Below, piece after piece: positions 62,496-64,000 of a stretch of 64,000 bases of DNA. The notes under the pieces were generated by a model. It saw nothing but the letters and a program-made list of their open reading frames with translations. It was not told where the DNA came from and did no database searches. Source of the DNA: Chitinophagaceae bacterium UBA1946 (GTDB lineage: Bacteria > Bacteroidota > Bacteroidia > Chitinophagales > Chitinophagaceae); assembly GCA_002336815.1 (NCBI GenBank), contig DDEU01000088.1, positions 143,030 to 207,029 on the forward strand, written 5' to 3'. A program made the translations under genes and the position numbers. Each line of letters starts with the position of its first letter. The stretch's first letter is position 1.

Positions 62496-63197
62496 TTATT
62501 CAATGATCTTTACTTCTGTTCTCCTGTTGAGCGCCCTTCCTTCGGCGCTGGTATTTTCTGCAATGGGCTGCGTCATACCATAGCCTTTGGAGGTAACCCT
62601 TTCCTGGCCAATGCCTTTGCCTATCAGGTAGCTCTTCACCGTATTGGCCCTGTTGGTGGAGAGGATCATGTTGGCATCAGCTTTACCAACATTATCAGTA
62701 TGTCCGCCGATCTCGATCTTTTCATCATCTTTTCTTTTCAAATATTCTACCAGTTCATCCAGCACTGCAAAAGCTTCTGGTTTAAGATCGGCCTTGCCCG
62801 TTTCAAATGTACAGCCATCAATTACAAACGATCCGGGCGGCTGAAATTCTATCTTGATATTTGTAAATGCACCTTTATAAAACTGGTTGGGTTTTAATGC
62901 CGGTATATCAAGCACATTGTAATTCAAAGAATCCTTGAAACCAAGAATAAAATAATCATACACTGCGCCAAAAGGCAGGCGGATGGCAAATTTGCCCAGG
63001 GAGTCTGTCAACCCCTGGAATTCTGTACCATTGGCCCTGCTTTTAAAGATCACTATTTCATTAGACAATTCCCTGCCGGTCTTCATCTCGTTCACCGACA
63101 CATTGATCAGTGCATCCTTGGGAAGGTTGGCCGGTGTTTGCGCCAATGCAGCCACCGGCAATATCATCAAAAGAAAAAAGTAACATTTCTGTTTCAT
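62496..63197 (-). CDS. OmpA-family peptidoglycan-binding protein
   Basis: This 233-residue protein has a signal peptide (cleavage near AALAQ), an N-terminal beta-sandwich-like domain (residues ~25-115, V-N-V-S-V-N-E-M start) and a C-terminal OmpA domain (about 130-230). The latter has the hallmark GGHTDNVGKADANMILSTNRA and KGYGMTQPIAENTSAEGRALNRR motifs, including the Asp and Arg that bind diaminopimelate of peptidoglycan. It likely tethers the outer envelope to the cell wall. A weaker promoter match (TATCTTTA, 63216-63223) lies 18 bp upstream of the ATG. Confidence 0.87.
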   Translation of the reverse strand: MKQKCYFFLLMILPVAALAQTPANLPKDALINVSVNEMKTGRELSNEIVIFKSRANGTEFQGLTDSLGKFAIRLPFGAVYDYFILGFKDSLNYNVLDIPALKPNQFYKGAFTNIKIEFQPPGSFVIDGCTFETGKADLKPEAFAVLDELVEYLKRKDDEKIEIGGHTDNVGKADANMILSTNRANTVKSYLIGKGIGQERVTSKGYGMTQPIAENTSAEGRALNRRTEVKIIE

Positions 63198-63287
63198 CGT
63201 AAATTGATTTGTTTTTAAAGATAAAATAAAAAATCAAACCTCAATTTTCAATTATTGTGCCACAGCAAAATGGGCCTGTTAATAAAA

Positions 63288-64000
63288 CTATAAACGCTGC
63301 TGCAGTACAGGCACCATCCCATTTTTCCAGGAGGCAAAATCGCCTGCTTCAATGTGTTTCCTGGCTTCGGTAACGAGCCATAGATAAAACGCAAGATTGT
63401 GTACACTGGCAATGGTAAGCCCGAGCATCTCTTTTGCTTTTACCAGGTGCCGCAGGTAAGCCTTGCTGTAGTAATGACTGATCTCGCAGTCTATGCCATC
63501 ATCTATCGGCGAAAAATCCCGTTCCCACTTCTTGTTGTCAATATTGATCACGCCCTTCGAGGTGAACAGCATGGCGTTGCGGCCGTTCCGGGTGGGCATC
63601 ACACAATCAAACATGTCTACGCCGAGGGCAATGCATTCCAGGATATTCCAGGGAGTTCCCACGCCCATCAGGTAACGTGGTTTTTGAGTTGGTAGTATAT
63701 CACAGCACAAAGCAGTGTATTCATACATCATTTCCGTGGGCTCCCCTACGCTAAGTCCGCCGATCGCATTACCAGTGGCATTTTTTGATGCAATAAATGC
63801 GGCCGATTCGGTCCGCAGGTCTTTGTAGGTACTGCCCTGCACAATAGGAAAAATATTTTGCGTATAACCGTACTTGTCAGGTGTTTCATTTAACCGTTCT
63901 ATACACCGGTTCAGCCAGCGGTGGGTTAACTCCATACTTTTTTTGGCATAGGTATAATCGCTCGGGTGCGGCGGACATTCATCAAAAGCCATGATGATAT
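63288..64000 (-). CDS. tgt: tRNA-guanine (queuine) transglycosylase, partial
   Basis: The gene runs off the right edge of the window, so only the C-terminal ~237 residues are seen. TGT swaps guanine-34 for preQ1 in tRNAs with GUN anticodons. The catalytic Asp lies in GVDMFDCVMPTRNGRNAM, and IIMAFDECPPHP and IGGLSVGE are also typical. The usual zinc site C-x-C-x2-C...H is altered: in the segment GIDCEISHYYSKAYL only one of the three Cys positions still holds Cys, with His kept in VHNLAF. It is in frame up to base 64000. Confidence 0.93.
   Translation of the reverse strand, partial: IIMAFDECPPHPSDYTYAKKSMELTHRWLNRCIERLNETPDKYGYTQNIFPIVQGSTYKDLRTESAAFIASKNATGNAIGGLSVGEPTEMMYEYTALCCDILPTQKPRYLMGVGTPWNILECIALGVDMFDCVMPTRNGRNAMLFTSKGVINIDNKKWERDFSPIDDGIDCEISHYYSKAYLRHLVKAKEMLGLTIASVHNLAFYLWLVTEARKHIEAGDFASWKNGMVPVLQQRL

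Overview
The window is a 64 kb chromosomal segment of a Bacteroidota bacterium, most likely of the Chitinophagaceae. The pointers are three proteins with C-terminal type IX secretion (T9SS) sorting domains, promoter boxes of the TAnnTTTG type, a type III glutamine synthetase, zinc-free L36 and S4 ribosomal proteins, a typical Bacteroidota lipoprotein repertoire, and no obvious Shine-Dalgarno sequences. No tRNA, rRNA, CRISPR array, insertion sequence, integrase or prophage module was seen.

Layout. 1-8053: a truncated HTH protein, a DUF2723 membrane protein and a secreted beta-helix protein. 8796-16925: a 2709-residue T9SS surface protein. 17008-22064: housekeeping genes (IscA-type Fe-S protein, cobalamin-dependent acyl-CoA mutase large subunit, aroQ, DUF4230, carA). 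22268-26229: the alpha operon on the minus strand, infA-rpmJ-rpsM-rpsK-rpsD-rpoA-rplQ. 26312-36249: lipoproteins, hmgA, a tail-fibre-like S74 protein, a phosphoesterase, a TolB-like propeller, a TPR lipoprotein, rpe, lpxB and a Spy-like protein. 36444-46267: secreted and surface proteins (a T9SS beta-rich protein, an RCC1 propeller lipoprotein, a DUF1349 protein, a second S74 protein with a T9SS tail). 46819-50164: a compact minus-strand cluster headed by a Crp/Fnr-type regulator. 50329-64000: membrane proteins and lipoproteins, glnN, purL-proC, an LptF/LptG permease, an OmpA-like protein and a partial tgt.

The most unusual signal is not a gene. About ten genes (carA, rpmJ, rpsM, rpsK, rpsD, rpoA, a gene remnant at 28958, the phosphoesterase, the TolB-like gene and the TPR gene) are followed, within a few bases of the stop codon, by an AT-rich array of degenerate 7- to 9-nt words or a related short palindromic element. 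Several form inverted repeats. The words differ at every locus, but the rule (short period, position at the stop codon) is shared. Genes with a clear intrinsic hairpin terminator lack these arrays, so the two kinds of 3' end look mutually exclusive here.

A second pattern is that eight genes carry a TAnnTTTG box only 12-22 bp before the start codon. This implies very short mRNA leaders and decides the start codon for several genes. Functions, family names and start codons below come from reading the sequence and from recall of protein families. No database search was possible.
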